Of a stretch of 64,000 nt of DNA, positions 23,604-30,658 are shown one piece after another (position 1 is the first letter of the stretch; every line of letters begins with the position of its first letter). Below the pieces are notes generated by a model. The model worked only from the letters and a program-made list of their open reading frames with translations. It was not told the DNA's origin and ran no database searches. Source of the DNA: Maricaulis sp048269565 (GTDB taxonomy: Bacteria > Pseudomonadota > Alphaproteobacteria > Caulobacterales > Maricaulaceae). The position numbers and the translations under genes are program-made. The DNA is taken from the NCBI RefSeq assembly GCF_048269565.1, contig NZ_JBLXIK010000003.1:310001-374000 (forward strand), in the 5' to 3' direction.

Positions 23604-25154
23604 ATGGCCAGCCAGAAATCGCGCTCATCGCTGAATATCCGCAATGCCCGCATCAGTGACATTCCGGCGATCATTGCGCTGGTCGACAAGGTCTACCCCC
23701 AGCTCGACAGCTACAGCACCGCCATGCTGCAGGGGCAGATCTCCAACTTTCCCGAAGGGCAGGTAGTGGTCGAATATGATGGCGACATCGTTGGCTATGC
23801 CGCCAGCTTCATCATCGACGAGGCCGCGGCGCTGGCGCCGCACACCTGGAACGGCATTACCGGCTCGGGCTATGCCTCGCGGCATAATCCCAAGGGCGAC
23901 TGGCTCTATGGCATGGAGGTCTGTGTCGACCAGGAGCGCCGACGCCTGCGCATCGGCCAGCGGCTCTATGATGCGCGCCGCGAATTGTGCGAGCGCTTCG
24001 AGCTGAAGGGGATTGTATTCGGCGGCCGCATCCCGGGCTGGAAACGGCGCAAGAAACTCTATCCCGATCCGGCCGAGTATCTCGAGGCGGTGGTGGCGCA
24101 GAAAATCTCCGACCCGGTGATCCGCTTCCAGATGCGGCTCGGTTTCGAGCCGATCGGCGTGCTGCCCGATTATCTGCCCTATGACGAGGCGTCAGGCGGT
24201 TTTGCCAGCCATATGGTCTGGCGCAATCCCTATGCCGCCGTCCACACCAAGAGCGCCAGTGCGCCTCCCGGTGCCAAGGAGGATGTCCGCGTTGCCTCGG
24301 TGCAATTCCAGCAGCGCAAGGTGCACTCCTTCGAGGAATTCATGAGCAATGTGGAATATTTCGTCGATGTCACGGCGGATTACCGCTGCGATTTTGTCGT
24401 CTTCCCCGAGCTCTTCACCCTGCAATTGCTCGGTTTTGCCGAGACCCGGCTGACACCGTCGCAATCGATCGAGAAGCTGACCGAATACACGCCGCAATTC
24501 GTCGAGGCGATGCGCAAGCTGGCGATCAGCTATAATATCAACATCGTCGGCGGCTCCCACCCGACGCGCACCGAGAAGGGGGATATCCAGAATGTCGCCT
24601 ATGTCTTCCTGCGCGATGGATCGGTGCACCAGCAGGAGAAGATCCACCCGACGCCGTCGGAGCGTCAGTGGTGGGGCATCCAGGGCGGCAATGCGATCTC
24701 GACCATCCAGACCGATTGCGGCCCGATCGGCATTTTGATCTGCTATGATAGCGAGTTTCCGGAACTGGCGCGGCAACTGGTCGATGCCGGCGCCAAACTC
24801 CTGTTCGTGCCCTTCTGCACCGATAACCGCCAGGGCTATATGCGGGTACGCTATTGCAGCCAGGCGCGGGCGATCGAGAACCAGTGCTATGTCGTGATGT
24901 CCGGCAATGTCGGAAATCTGCCAGGTGTGGAAAACATGGACATCCAGTACGCCCAGTCCTGCATCCTGACCCCGTGTGATTTCCGCTTCGCCCGCGACGG
25001 TATCGCAGCGGAGTGCTCGGAGAATGTCGAGACCGTCGCCATCGCCGATCTCAACCTCGCCGATCTCGACTGGGCCCGCCAGGAGGGCACGGTGCGCAAT
25101 CTGCGCGACCGGCGCTTTGATCTCTATTCCATCAAGTGGACGGCCAAGACCTGA
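23604..25154 (+). CDS. GNAT acetyltransferase-carbon-nitrogen hydrolase (nitrilase) fusion
   Basis: A 516-residue two-domain protein. The N-terminal GNAT domain (about 10-210) has the acetyl-CoA loop region VDQERRRLRIGQRLYDARR; the C-terminal nitrilase-superfamily domain (about 227-510) has the catalytic triad Glu269 (FPELFT), Lys346 (EKIHPTP) and Cys380 (ICYDSEFPE). Proteins of this build are widespread in marine alphaproteobacteria and are annotated only by domain. The two activities on one chain suggest sequential acyl transfer and amide hydrolysis on the same metabolite. A GFA-like gene follows after 11 bp. Confidence 0.9.
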   Translation: MASQKSRSSLNIRNARISDIPAIIALVDKVYPQLDSYSTAMLQGQISNFPEGQVVVEYDGDIVGYAASFIIDEAAALAPHTWNGITGSGYASRHNPKGDWLYGMEVCVDQERRRLRIGQRLYDARRELCERFELKGIVFGGRIPGWKRRKKLYPDPAEYLEAVVAQKISDPVIRFQMRLGFEPIGVLPDYLPYDEASGGFASHMVWRNPYAAVHTKSASAPPGAKEDVRVASVQFQQRKVHSFEEFMSNVEYFVDVTADYRCDFVVFPELFTLQLLGFAETRLTPSQSIEKLTEYTPQFVEAMRKLAISYNINIVGGSHPTRTEKGDIQNVAYVFLRDGSVHQQEKIHPTPSERQWWGIQGGNAISTIQTDCGPIGILICYDSEFPELARQLVDAGAKLLFVPFCTDNRQGYMRVRYCSQARAIENQCYVVMSGNVGNLPGVENMDIQYAQSCILTPCDFRFARDGIAAECSENVETVAIADLNLADLDWARQEGTVRNLRDRRFDLYSIKWTAKT

Positions 25155-25165
25155 GGCAGGAGCGC

Positions 25166-25525
25166 ATGATCGAGGGGCAATGCCATTGCGGCGCGGTGCG
25201 CTGGACGCTGAACATCGAGCCGGACTGGCTGACGCGGTGCAATTGTTCCTATTGCCGCCGCGCCAATGCGTTGTGGGCCCATGCCGACGCGTCGCAGATC
25301 GTGCTGGATTACCCGGCCGAGGGCGTGGTGCGCTATCTCCACGGCGACAGGATGCTGGCCTTTGTCTCGTGCAAGGCCTGTGGCTGCACTACGCATTGGG
25401 AGGGCGCCGATCCGGATGCCGGCGGGCGCATGGCGGTCAATGTCAATATGGCCGCCCCTGCCGCCATCGCAAGCCTGCGCATCCGTCATTTCGACGGCGC
25501 AGAGAGCTGGGAATTTCTCGACTAG
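25166..25525 (+). CDS. GFA-family (glutathione-dependent formaldehyde-activating enzyme-like) protein
   Basis: A 119-residue zinc protein of the GFA fold (PF04828). Cysteine pairs are visible as GQCHCGAVRW, RCNCSYCRR and VSCKACGCTTHW, the family's metal and glutathione sites. Only some members act on formaldehyde; here it lies far from adhC/fghA and behind the GNAT-nitrilase gene, so the substrate is open. The ATG at 25166 has GGAG four bases before it. Confidence 0.88.
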   Translation: MIEGQCHCGAVRWTLNIEPDWLTRCNCSYCRRANALWAHADASQIVLDYPAEGVVRYLHGDRMLAFVSCKACGCTTHWEGADPDAGGRMAVNVNMAAPAAIASLRIRHFDGAESWEFLD

Positions 25526-25535
25526 AGCGCGCGGT

Positions 25536-25874
25536 TCAGACCGGTTCGATCACATCGGCCCAGTCGGGGTTTTTCTCGGCCTGGGAGACCATGAAGGGGC
25601 ATTGCGGATAGGCCGTGAAGCCCTTGGCTCGTGCCTCGGCGACCAGGTGACGCGCCAGCGCCGTGGCGATGCCATTGCCGCGCAGGCTGTGGGGCACGCG
25701 GACATGATCGACCAGGATGCGGTTTTCACCGCGGCGCTTGAAGGTCAGCTCGCCCGGCTCGGGCTTGCCGGCGACATGGGCGAGATAGCGCCCGCCGTCA
25801 TCGTCGCTTTCGAGCGTGAAGCTGATCTCCGGTGTCTGCGTTTTCGGTATCTGCGTTTTCGGTATCTGTGTCAT
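25536..25874 (-). CDS. Small GNAT-like N-acetyltransferase (YjdJ/GNAT_acetyltr_2 type)
   Basis: A 112-residue protein of the short GNAT family seen in YjdJ-like proteins: ILVDHVRVPHSLRGNGIATALARHLVAEARAKGF contains the acetyl-CoA motif RGNGIA, and AYPQCPFMVSQAEKNPDWADVI the C-terminal block. Substrate unknown. The N-terminus (MTQIPKTQIPKTQTPEI) is encoded by three 15-bp tandem repeats (25831-25875), which probably arose by slippage and add a short unstructured leader. A later start is possible but no good ribosome site is seen. Confidence 0.85.
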   Translation of the reverse strand: MTQIPKTQIPKTQTPEISFTLESDDDGGRYLAHVAGKPEPGELTFKRRGENRILVDHVRVPHSLRGNGIATALARHLVAEARAKGFTAYPQCPFMVSQAEKNPDWADVIEPV

Positions 25875-25875
25875 C
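25831..25875. repeat. Three tandem 15-bp repeats at the start of the small GNAT gene
   Basis: Units at 25831-25845, 25846-25860 and 25861-25875 share GGT[A/G]TCTG[C/T]GTTTTC, with the last diverged. They encode the repeated IPKTQ leader and could change length by slipped-strand replication without shifting the frame, since 15 is a multiple of three. Confidence 0.7.
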
Positions 25876-25925
25876 GCATCATCCCTGCTGGAGTTCGTGT
25901 GAACCCGCTGCCCGTACGGGCGTGA

Positions 25926-26066
25926 TCAAAGCCGTGTTGCAGTCTCGCCCGGCAGTGACGAAGACGCCAGCACAAGCTGATCACCCCCATGCACCGGCGC
26001 TGCAAAAACGAACCAGACCGTACTGGCCAATATGATGGCAGCGAGTGCCAGACCTGCCCATCGCAT
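25926..26066 (-). CDS. 46-residue small membrane or secreted protein
   Basis: ATG at 26066 is preceded by a strong GGAGG five bases upstream (GGAGGCTCAC then ATG). The product begins MRWAGLALAAIILASTVWFV, a hydrophobic segment with a basic start, followed by FAAPVHGGD and a polar tail ending at residue 46. It may be a single-pass membrane peptide or be cleaved after an AAP-like site. No family is recognised. It is the only coding candidate in the 366-bp gap between the small GNAT and LapA-domain genes; the rest of that gap shows nothing. Confidence 0.6.
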   Translation of the reverse strand: MRWAGLALAAIILASTVWFVFAAPVHGGDQLVLASSSLPGETATRL

Positions 26067-26240
26067 GTGAGCCTCCATTCCTGTAGGCGGCTAGATAGGG
26101 CGGGCCGGGCGGCGGAATAAGGTCCCCACTGGAAAAAGACTTGCGCCGGCCGGGGCCATTGGTCGCATCGCCCCGTTCGGACTTGTCGCCGGGGCGGTTG
26201 CGCCGCACAGTCACGCCTCGGCACCTGACGAGGACGCAGC

Positions 26241-26447
26241 ATGCGGCATTACAAACTCTGGCTGGCTGGCGGCCTGGTGGCGCTGCTGGCACTGTTCGCC
26301 CTGCAGAACATCTCGGACGTCGAGGTGACCGTGCTGTTCTGGAGCTTTCACACCAGCCGGATCGTGGTGATCGGCGCCAGCTTCGGTCTCGGCGCTGTGG
26401 TCGGCTGGCTGCTGAAGGCCTTCTGGCACCCCGGCGCCCGCCGCTGA
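26241..26447 (+). CDS. LapA-domain (DUF1049) two-helix membrane protein
   Basis: A 68-residue protein with two transmembrane helices: LWLAGGLVALLALFALQN and IVVIGASFGLGAVVGWLLKAF. NISDVEVTVLFWSFHTS between them is the LapA/DUF1049 signature; E. coli LapA takes part in regulating lipopolysaccharide synthesis. GAGGAC lies five bases before the ATG. It converges on the DUF302 gene with 5 bp between stops. Confidence 0.85.
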   Translation: MRHYKLWLAGGLVALLALFALQNISDVEVTVLFWSFHTSRIVVIGASFGLGAVVGWLLKAFWHPGARR

Positions 26448-26452
26448 TCCGC

Positions 26453-26839
26453 TCAGATCGCGGCCACCGCCTCGGCGAGCATCCCGCCGACCTGGCCGGC
26501 GACGGCCTGCAGCTTGGCATTGTCGATCGCCATCATCGAGGCGGCCGGATCAATCGCGCTGACCTCGACGCCGTCACCGGTCTCGCGGATGATGACATTG
26601 CACGGCAGCATTGCCCCGACCCGCGGTTCCAGCAGGATCGCCTCATGCGCCATCTGCGGATTGCAGGCGCCGAGAATGCGATAGCCGGGCAGGTCGGCAT
26701 CGAGCTTCTTTTTCATCACCGTCTGGACGTCAATCTCGGTGAGGACGCCAAAACCCTTGTCTGCCAGCGCCTTGCGGGTGCGGGCATCGATGTCTGCGAA
26801 ATCGGCGCCGGCGAAGACGCGGTTGATCGTATAGCTCAT
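26453..26839 (-). CDS. DUF302-family protein
   Basis: A 128-residue protein with the DUF302 pattern: N-terminal GFGVLTEIDVQTVMKKKL, YRILGACNPQMAHEAI with the conserved cysteine, and VGAMLPCNVIIRE. Function is unknown, though DUF302 proteins are often near sulfur or metal genes; none is seen here. The ATG at 26839 has AAGAAGGA at good distance. The frame stays open far upstream, antisense to the chaperone gene, and that part is excluded. Confidence 0.88.
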   Translation of the reverse strand: MSYTINRVFAGADFADIDARTRKALADKGFGVLTEIDVQTVMKKKLDADLPGYRILGACNPQMAHEAILLEPRVGAMLPCNVIIRETGDGVEVSAIDPAASMMAIDNAKLQAVAGQVGGMLAEAVAAI

Positions 26840-27013
26840 GGTGTCGATCCTTCTTGGTCGAAAGGGGCCTGGCCGGGAGCGGCGGGCCATCCATCTTGCC
26901 CCTGATCTGCTATCTGGCCGGCAGCGGCGCAAGCGAGGCAATTGGTCGCCCCCCGCTTGTGCGGCGGTCTCAATCGGTGACAATGGCGGGCTCATTCCTG
27001 CCTTGAGGTGCGT

Positions 27014-27949
27014 ATGTCCCGTGATCCCTATGAAGTGCTGGGCGTTGCCAAGACTGCCACGGCCGACGAGATCAAGAAAGCCTATCGCAAGATCGTCCGG
27101 ACCAGTCATCCCGACCTCAATCCCGACGATCCCGATGCCCAGTCCCGCTTCATCGAGGCCACCGAGGCCCATGACCTGCTGAAGGATCCGGCCCAACGCG
27201 CCCGCTATGACCGGGGCGAGATCGATGCCAGCGGCGCCGAGCGGGCGCCGGAGCGCAAATTCTATCGCGATTATTCCGGCGCCGATGGCGCCTCGCGCCA
27301 GGGTGCCGGCGGGTTTGAGGATTTCGATACCGCCAGCATTTTCGAGGAAATCCTGCGCCAGCGTGGCCGCGGCGGTCAGTCCCATGATCGCGGTGACTGG
27401 GCCTTCAATGCCCCCGGTCCGGACCGGCGCTACCAGCTCGAACTCGACTTTCTCGAAGCGGCCAAGGGGGCGCAAAAGCGCATCACCCTGCCGGACGGGC
27501 AGAGCCTGGACGTGAAAATCCCGACCGGCACCGCCGATGGCCAGACCATCCGCCTGCGCGGCAAGGGTGGCGAGGGCATGGGCGAGGGGCCCAATGGCGA
27601 CGCCCTGGTGACGCTGAGCGTGCGGCCGCACAAGATCTATCGCCGCGAAGGCAATGACATCGTGCTGACCTTGCCGATCACGATCGACGAGGCGGTGCTG
27701 GGCGGCAAGGTGCAGACGCCAACCATTGACGGCCCCGTCAGCCTGACCATTCCCGCCGGCGCCAGCAGCGGCCAGATCCTGCGCCTGCGCGGCCGCGGGG
27801 TTCAGCCCGGGGGCAAGAAGCCACGCGGTGATCAGCGCGTCGAGCTGCGGATTGTCACGCCGCCGAAGATCGACGATGCCCTCAAGGACTTCATGGAGAG
27901 CTGGCGCGAAACCCACAGCCATGATCCGCGCAAGGAGATGATGTCATGA
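27014..27949 (+). CDS. J-domain co-chaperone, CbpA/DnaJ-class
   Basis: A 311-residue DnaJ-class protein. The J domain (1-65) has the HPD motif at 32-34 (SHPDLNP), a Gly-rich linker follows (about 95-135), and two beta-sandwich substrate domains (about 140-300) contain FLEAAKGAQKRI and IDEAVLGGKVQTPTIDGPVSLTIP. The zinc-finger domain of DnaJ is absent, which makes it CbpA-like. It would stimulate DnaK. ATG at 27014 is chosen over a GTG two codons before it. The next gene, overlapping by 4 bp, is a CbpM-like modulator. Confidence 0.92.
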   Translation: MSRDPYEVLGVAKTATADEIKKAYRKIVRTSHPDLNPDDPDAQSRFIEATEAHDLLKDPAQRARYDRGEIDASGAERAPERKFYRDYSGADGASRQGAGGFEDFDTASIFEEILRQRGRGGQSHDRGDWAFNAPGPDRRYQLELDFLEAAKGAQKRITLPDGQSLDVKIPTGTADGQTIRLRGKGGEGMGEGPNGDALVTLSVRPHKIYRREGNDIVLTLPITIDEAVLGGKVQTPTIDGPVSLTIPAGASSGQILRLRGRGVQPGGKKPRGDQRVELRIVTPPKIDDALKDFMESWRETHSHDPRKEMMS

Positions 27950-28293
27950 CCGAGCCGCTGACCGCCGAGGAAACCGTGGCCGCGATCGCAATGCTGACAC
28001 CGGACCGGCTTGAAGCCTATGTCGAGATCGGGATTGTCATGCCGTTGCAGGCCGGCGACGGGCCGCGCTTCTCGGCTATCGACCGGGCGCGGCTGGAGCT
28101 GGTGTGCGAACTGGCTGAAACCCATGAGCTCGCCGATGAGGCGCTCGCCCTGGTGATGTCACTGGTGGACCAGCTGCACGCTGCCCGCGCCGATCTGCAG
28201 GCGCTTGGACGGGCGGTTGACGTGCAGCCGGATGAGGTGCGCGAAAGCGTGCTTTCGGCCTGGCGCGCGGCCCGGGGTGGTCTGGCGGACTGA
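27946..28293 (+). CDS. CbpM-like chaperone modulator (MerR-type fold)
   Basis: A 115-residue, mostly helical protein. LTPDRLEAYVEIGIVMPLQ resembles the winged-helix N-terminus of the MerR-like CbpM family, and SAIDRARLELVCELAETHELADEALALVMSLVDQLHAARADLQAL the long C-terminal helices. E. coli CbpM binds the CbpA J domain and holds it inactive. The start overlaps the co-chaperone gene (ATGA), which supports that partnership. Confidence 0.8.
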   Translation: MTEPLTAEETVAAIAMLTPDRLEAYVEIGIVMPLQAGDGPRFSAIDRARLELVCELAETHELADEALALVMSLVDQLHAARADLQALGRAVDVQPDEVRESVLSAWRAARGGLAD

Positions 28294-28304
28294 GCGACAG
28301 TCGC

Positions 28305-28359
28305 TATCCGGCCGGAGATGGCGCTGGCCGGGGCGAAACCGCACCGGCGAACCCGGATA
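28305..28359. other. Nested hairpin after the CbpM-like gene
   Basis: TATCCGG (28305-28311) pairs with CCGGATA (28353-28359), and inside it GCCGG pairs with CCGGC around a GGCGAAACCGCA loop. An A-run rather than a T-run follows on the plus strand. It may be a factor-dependent end to the cbpA-cbpM transcript or an untranslated RNA structure; I recognise no riboswitch class. Confidence 0.35.
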
Positions 28360-28393
28360 AAAATCCACATTAACCAAGTAATTCAGTCTGATA

Positions 28394-28412
28394 TTGAAAT
28401 TTCTTTATTTCA
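28394..28412 (+). promoter_or_regulatory. 19-bp motif, copy 1 (upstream of XRE gene)
   Basis: TTGAAATTTCTTTATTTCA matches a second copy at 29165-29183 in 17 of 19 positions. This copy sits 89-107 bases before the XRE regulator start in an AT-rich stretch of an otherwise GC-rich region. A shared operator or promoter for both genes is the simplest reading. Confidence 0.5.
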
Positions 28413-28500
28413 CATTCCTGCCTAAAAGCTTCGTGCGCAATTTGCGTTTGACCTACATTCCGCCAGCCTGGGGAGAGGGCAAGAGTGAAGGTGATGACAT

Positions 28501-29163
28501 ATGAGGGAAGGTTGGGGCGCAAAGCTTAGAAAACTTCGATTACAGGCTGGAATGAAGCAGCAGACGCTGGCCGAAATACTGCAAATCAGTCAGGGATACT
28601 TGTCGAGACTTGAAGCCGAGCAGATTCGTCCCCGCGGCGATGTGCTGCGACGGATTGAAGGCCTGCTCGGCGCACCCGAGCAGATTTCGCTGCTGGACCA
28701 GGTGATGCTCACCGTGCGCCTGTCGCCACACATGTTGTGCCTGATCGAGGGCGAAAGCCCTTTCAAGCTGCTCGCTTCCAGCGAGGGCAACAAGTCCGGG
28801 CTTTCGCCCTTTCGTCCCTGCCGGGAGCATGAGCCGCTCGTGCATCCCGCGCTGACATCTTTCATGGAGGGCGTGCGGACCCTGTCCGCGCTCAAGCAGG
28901 ATGGCGCGGTGGCCGGTGCCGCCGGCCATATCTGGCACTGCCAGCCGCCAGCGAAACCGGGCGCAATGCGCTCGATCCACACTCCGGTCGGGACCGGCCC
29001 GGACCGGTATATGTGGCACACGGTCACCATCGCGATCAGCGAGACTGAATTTGCCCGGACCGAATGTCAGTGGGGCGGGCGCATCACCTTGGAAAGCCAG
29101 TACAAACTCGGCGCGGCGCTGGGCGGTGCATCGTGCGCATGCGGCCAAGTGACTGACCGGTAA
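28501..29163 (+). CDS. XRE-family DNA-binding protein
   Basis: A 220-residue protein. Residues 6-58 form an XRE-type helix-turn-helix (KLRKLRLQAGMKQQTLAEILQISQGYLSRLEAEQ). The remaining 150 residues have no family I can name; conserved-looking features are HMLCLIEGESPFKLLA, a WHCQ and a C-terminal CACG. GAAGGTG lies nine bases before the ATG. It precedes a chemoreceptor-BLUF pair on the same strand after 130 bp, and a 19-bp motif is shared by the two upstream regions, so it probably regulates itself and them. Confidence 0.8.
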   Translation: MREGWGAKLRKLRLQAGMKQQTLAEILQISQGYLSRLEAEQIRPRGDVLRRIEGLLGAPEQISLLDQVMLTVRLSPHMLCLIEGESPFKLLASSEGNKSGLSPFRPCREHEPLVHPALTSFMEGVRTLSALKQDGAVAGAAGHIWHCQPPAKPGAMRSIHTPVGTGPDRYMWHTVTIAISETEFARTECQWGGRITLESQYKLGAALGGASCACGQVTDR

Positions 29164-29164
29164 G

Positions 29165-29183
29165 TTGAAATATCTTTATCTCA
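29165..29183 (+). promoter_or_regulatory. 19-bp motif, copy 2 (upstream of globin chemoreceptor)
   Basis: TTGAAATATCTTTATCTCA, two mismatches from copy 1 at 28394. It starts two bases after the XRE stop and lies 111-129 bases before the chemoreceptor ATG. The conserved part is too long and too AT-rich for chance in this context. Confidence 0.5.
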
Positions 29184-29195
29184 TCGATGTTTGGC

Positions 29196-29215
29196 CGGTT
29201 AACGCTTGTTAACCG
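29196..29215. promoter_or_regulatory. Perfect 8-bp inverted repeat upstream of chemoreceptor
   Basis: CGGTTAAC (29196-29203) and GTTAACCG (29208-29215) are exact reverse complements with a 4-base GCTT loop. It could be a regulator dyad between the XRE and chemoreceptor genes; no T-tract follows, so it is not a typical terminator. The two TTAA cores are 6 bp apart, close to but not the 7 bp of a CtrA box. Confidence 0.45.
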
Positions 29216-29293
29216 TCTCCGCCGTCACACTCCAGCCAATTACACGGATAGCGGGAATTCATCCCGCAGCTGCTGTAAACGAGGGAGGGTTTG

Positions 29294-30649
29294 ATGACAG
29301 ACAAGACCGGCGAGTCGCGGCTTGAGTTCATGGGAATTGATGCCGGGGTGCGTGAGCGCTTGCGCGAATTGCGCGGCCCGCTCGGCGCCAGCATTGACCG
29401 CGGCCTGAGCCGCTTCTACGCGACCGTTTCACGGGCGCCGGAAGTCGCGCACCTGTTCCGCGATGACCAGCATCGCGAGCACGCGAAGGTGAAACAGGTT
29501 GATCACTGGAACAATATCCTCAGCGGCGAATACAACGAGACCTATTTCGACACCGTTCGCCGCATCGGGCGTGTCCACAGCGATATCGGGCTGGAGCCGC
29601 GCTATTACATAGCCGGTTATGCCACCGTGGCGTCGGAACTGCTGGTGTCGGCGGCGCGTCACGGTACCCGGGCAGGAAGGGCCGGGTTTGGCAAGCCGGA
29701 TACCAGCCAGGCGGAAGCCTGTATCGACGCCCTGGTCCGCGCCGTCTTCCTGGACATGGAACTCGCGATCTCGATCTATCTGGAAGAGGCCGAAGCCAAG
29801 GCCCGCAAAGGCCGGCTGCAGGTCGCCGACACCTTCGAGCAGGGCGTCTCCGGGGTGATCGGCCGGCTGACGGATACCTCCCGCGCGCTTGACGAGGCCG
29901 CCGCACTGGTCTCGCAAGTGGTGGAAAGCACGCTCGGGCAGGCCTCGACTGCCGCGGCCGGCGCCGAGGAAGCTGCGGCGAACGTCAAATCGGTCTCGGT
30001 GGCGGCCGGCGAGATGGAGGCATCCTCTCGCGAGATCGCCGACCAGGTCTCGCGCACCTCGGCCATCACGACAGAGGCCGTTGAACAGGTCACCGAGGCC
30101 GGCGATACGATGGAGCAACTCAACGCGGCTGCCGCCGAGATTGGCAGTGTCGTCAGCCTGATCCAGGAAATCGCCGAACAGACCAATCTCCTGGCGCTCA
30201 ATGCGACCATCGAATCCGCCCGTGCCGGCGAAGCCGGCAAGGGGTTCGCGGTCGTGGCCAGCGAGGTGAAGGCCCTGGCCGGCCAGACCGCCAAGGCCAC
30301 CGACGAGATCGCCCGCCAGATCGCCGATGTGCAGGCCGCCACCTCGCGGGCCAGTTCGGTCATCAGCGCCATCCACGAAACGATCAATTCGGTCAATTCT
30401 GCGGCCGTCACCATCACCGCAGCGGTCGAGGAACAATCAGTGGTGACGCGCGAGATCGTGCGCAATACCACCGAGGCGGCCGCCGGCAACCAGGAGAGCT
30501 CGCGGGCCACCAACGCCCTGGAATCCAGCGTCCGCCAGGCCGGCGAGGCGGCGCGGCAAGTCACCGATTCCTCGGCCTCGGTGCGCGAGGAAATGAGTCA
30601 GCTCAACGCGCGTGTCGAGCAATTCATGTCTGAAGCGCGGGCTGGATAG
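29294..30649 (+). CDS. Globin-coupled methyl-accepting chemotaxis protein (soluble oxygen sensor)
   Basis: A 451-residue soluble receptor. The N-terminal protoglobin/globin-sensor domain (about 1-175) has the proximal haem His95 in RVHSDIGLEPRYYIAGY, the HemAT-like pattern. A long helical signalling domain (about 190-450) has the receptor hairpin tip EIAEQTNLLALNATIESARAGEAGKGFAVVA-type sequence near 290-320. There are no transmembrane segments, so it acts in the cytoplasm, sensing oxygen and controlling CheA. The ATG at 29294 follows GGAGGG; a TTG directly before it is ignored. A BLUF gene follows after 9 bp. Confidence 0.93.
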   Translation: MTDKTGESRLEFMGIDAGVRERLRELRGPLGASIDRGLSRFYATVSRAPEVAHLFRDDQHREHAKVKQVDHWNNILSGEYNETYFDTVRRIGRVHSDIGLEPRYYIAGYATVASELLVSAARHGTRAGRAGFGKPDTSQAEACIDALVRAVFLDMELAISIYLEEAEAKARKGRLQVADTFEQGVSGVIGRLTDTSRALDEAAALVSQVVESTLGQASTAAAGAEEAAANVKSVSVAAGEMEASSREIADQVSRTSAITTEAVEQVTEAGDTMEQLNAAAAEIGSVVSLIQEIAEQTNLLALNATIESARAGEAGKGFAVVASEVKALAGQTAKATDEIARQIADVQAATSRASSVISAIHETINSVNSAAVTITAAVEEQSVVTREIVRNTTEAAAGNQESSRATNALESSVRQAGEAARQVTDSSASVREEMSQLNARVEQFMSEARAG

Positions 30650-30658
30650 GGGGACGCG

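Noticed and set aside
29196..29215. A CtrA box upstream of the chemoreceptor.
   Set aside because: The TTAA cores are six, not seven, bases apart, so the consensus is not met. Kept only as an unassigned palindrome.
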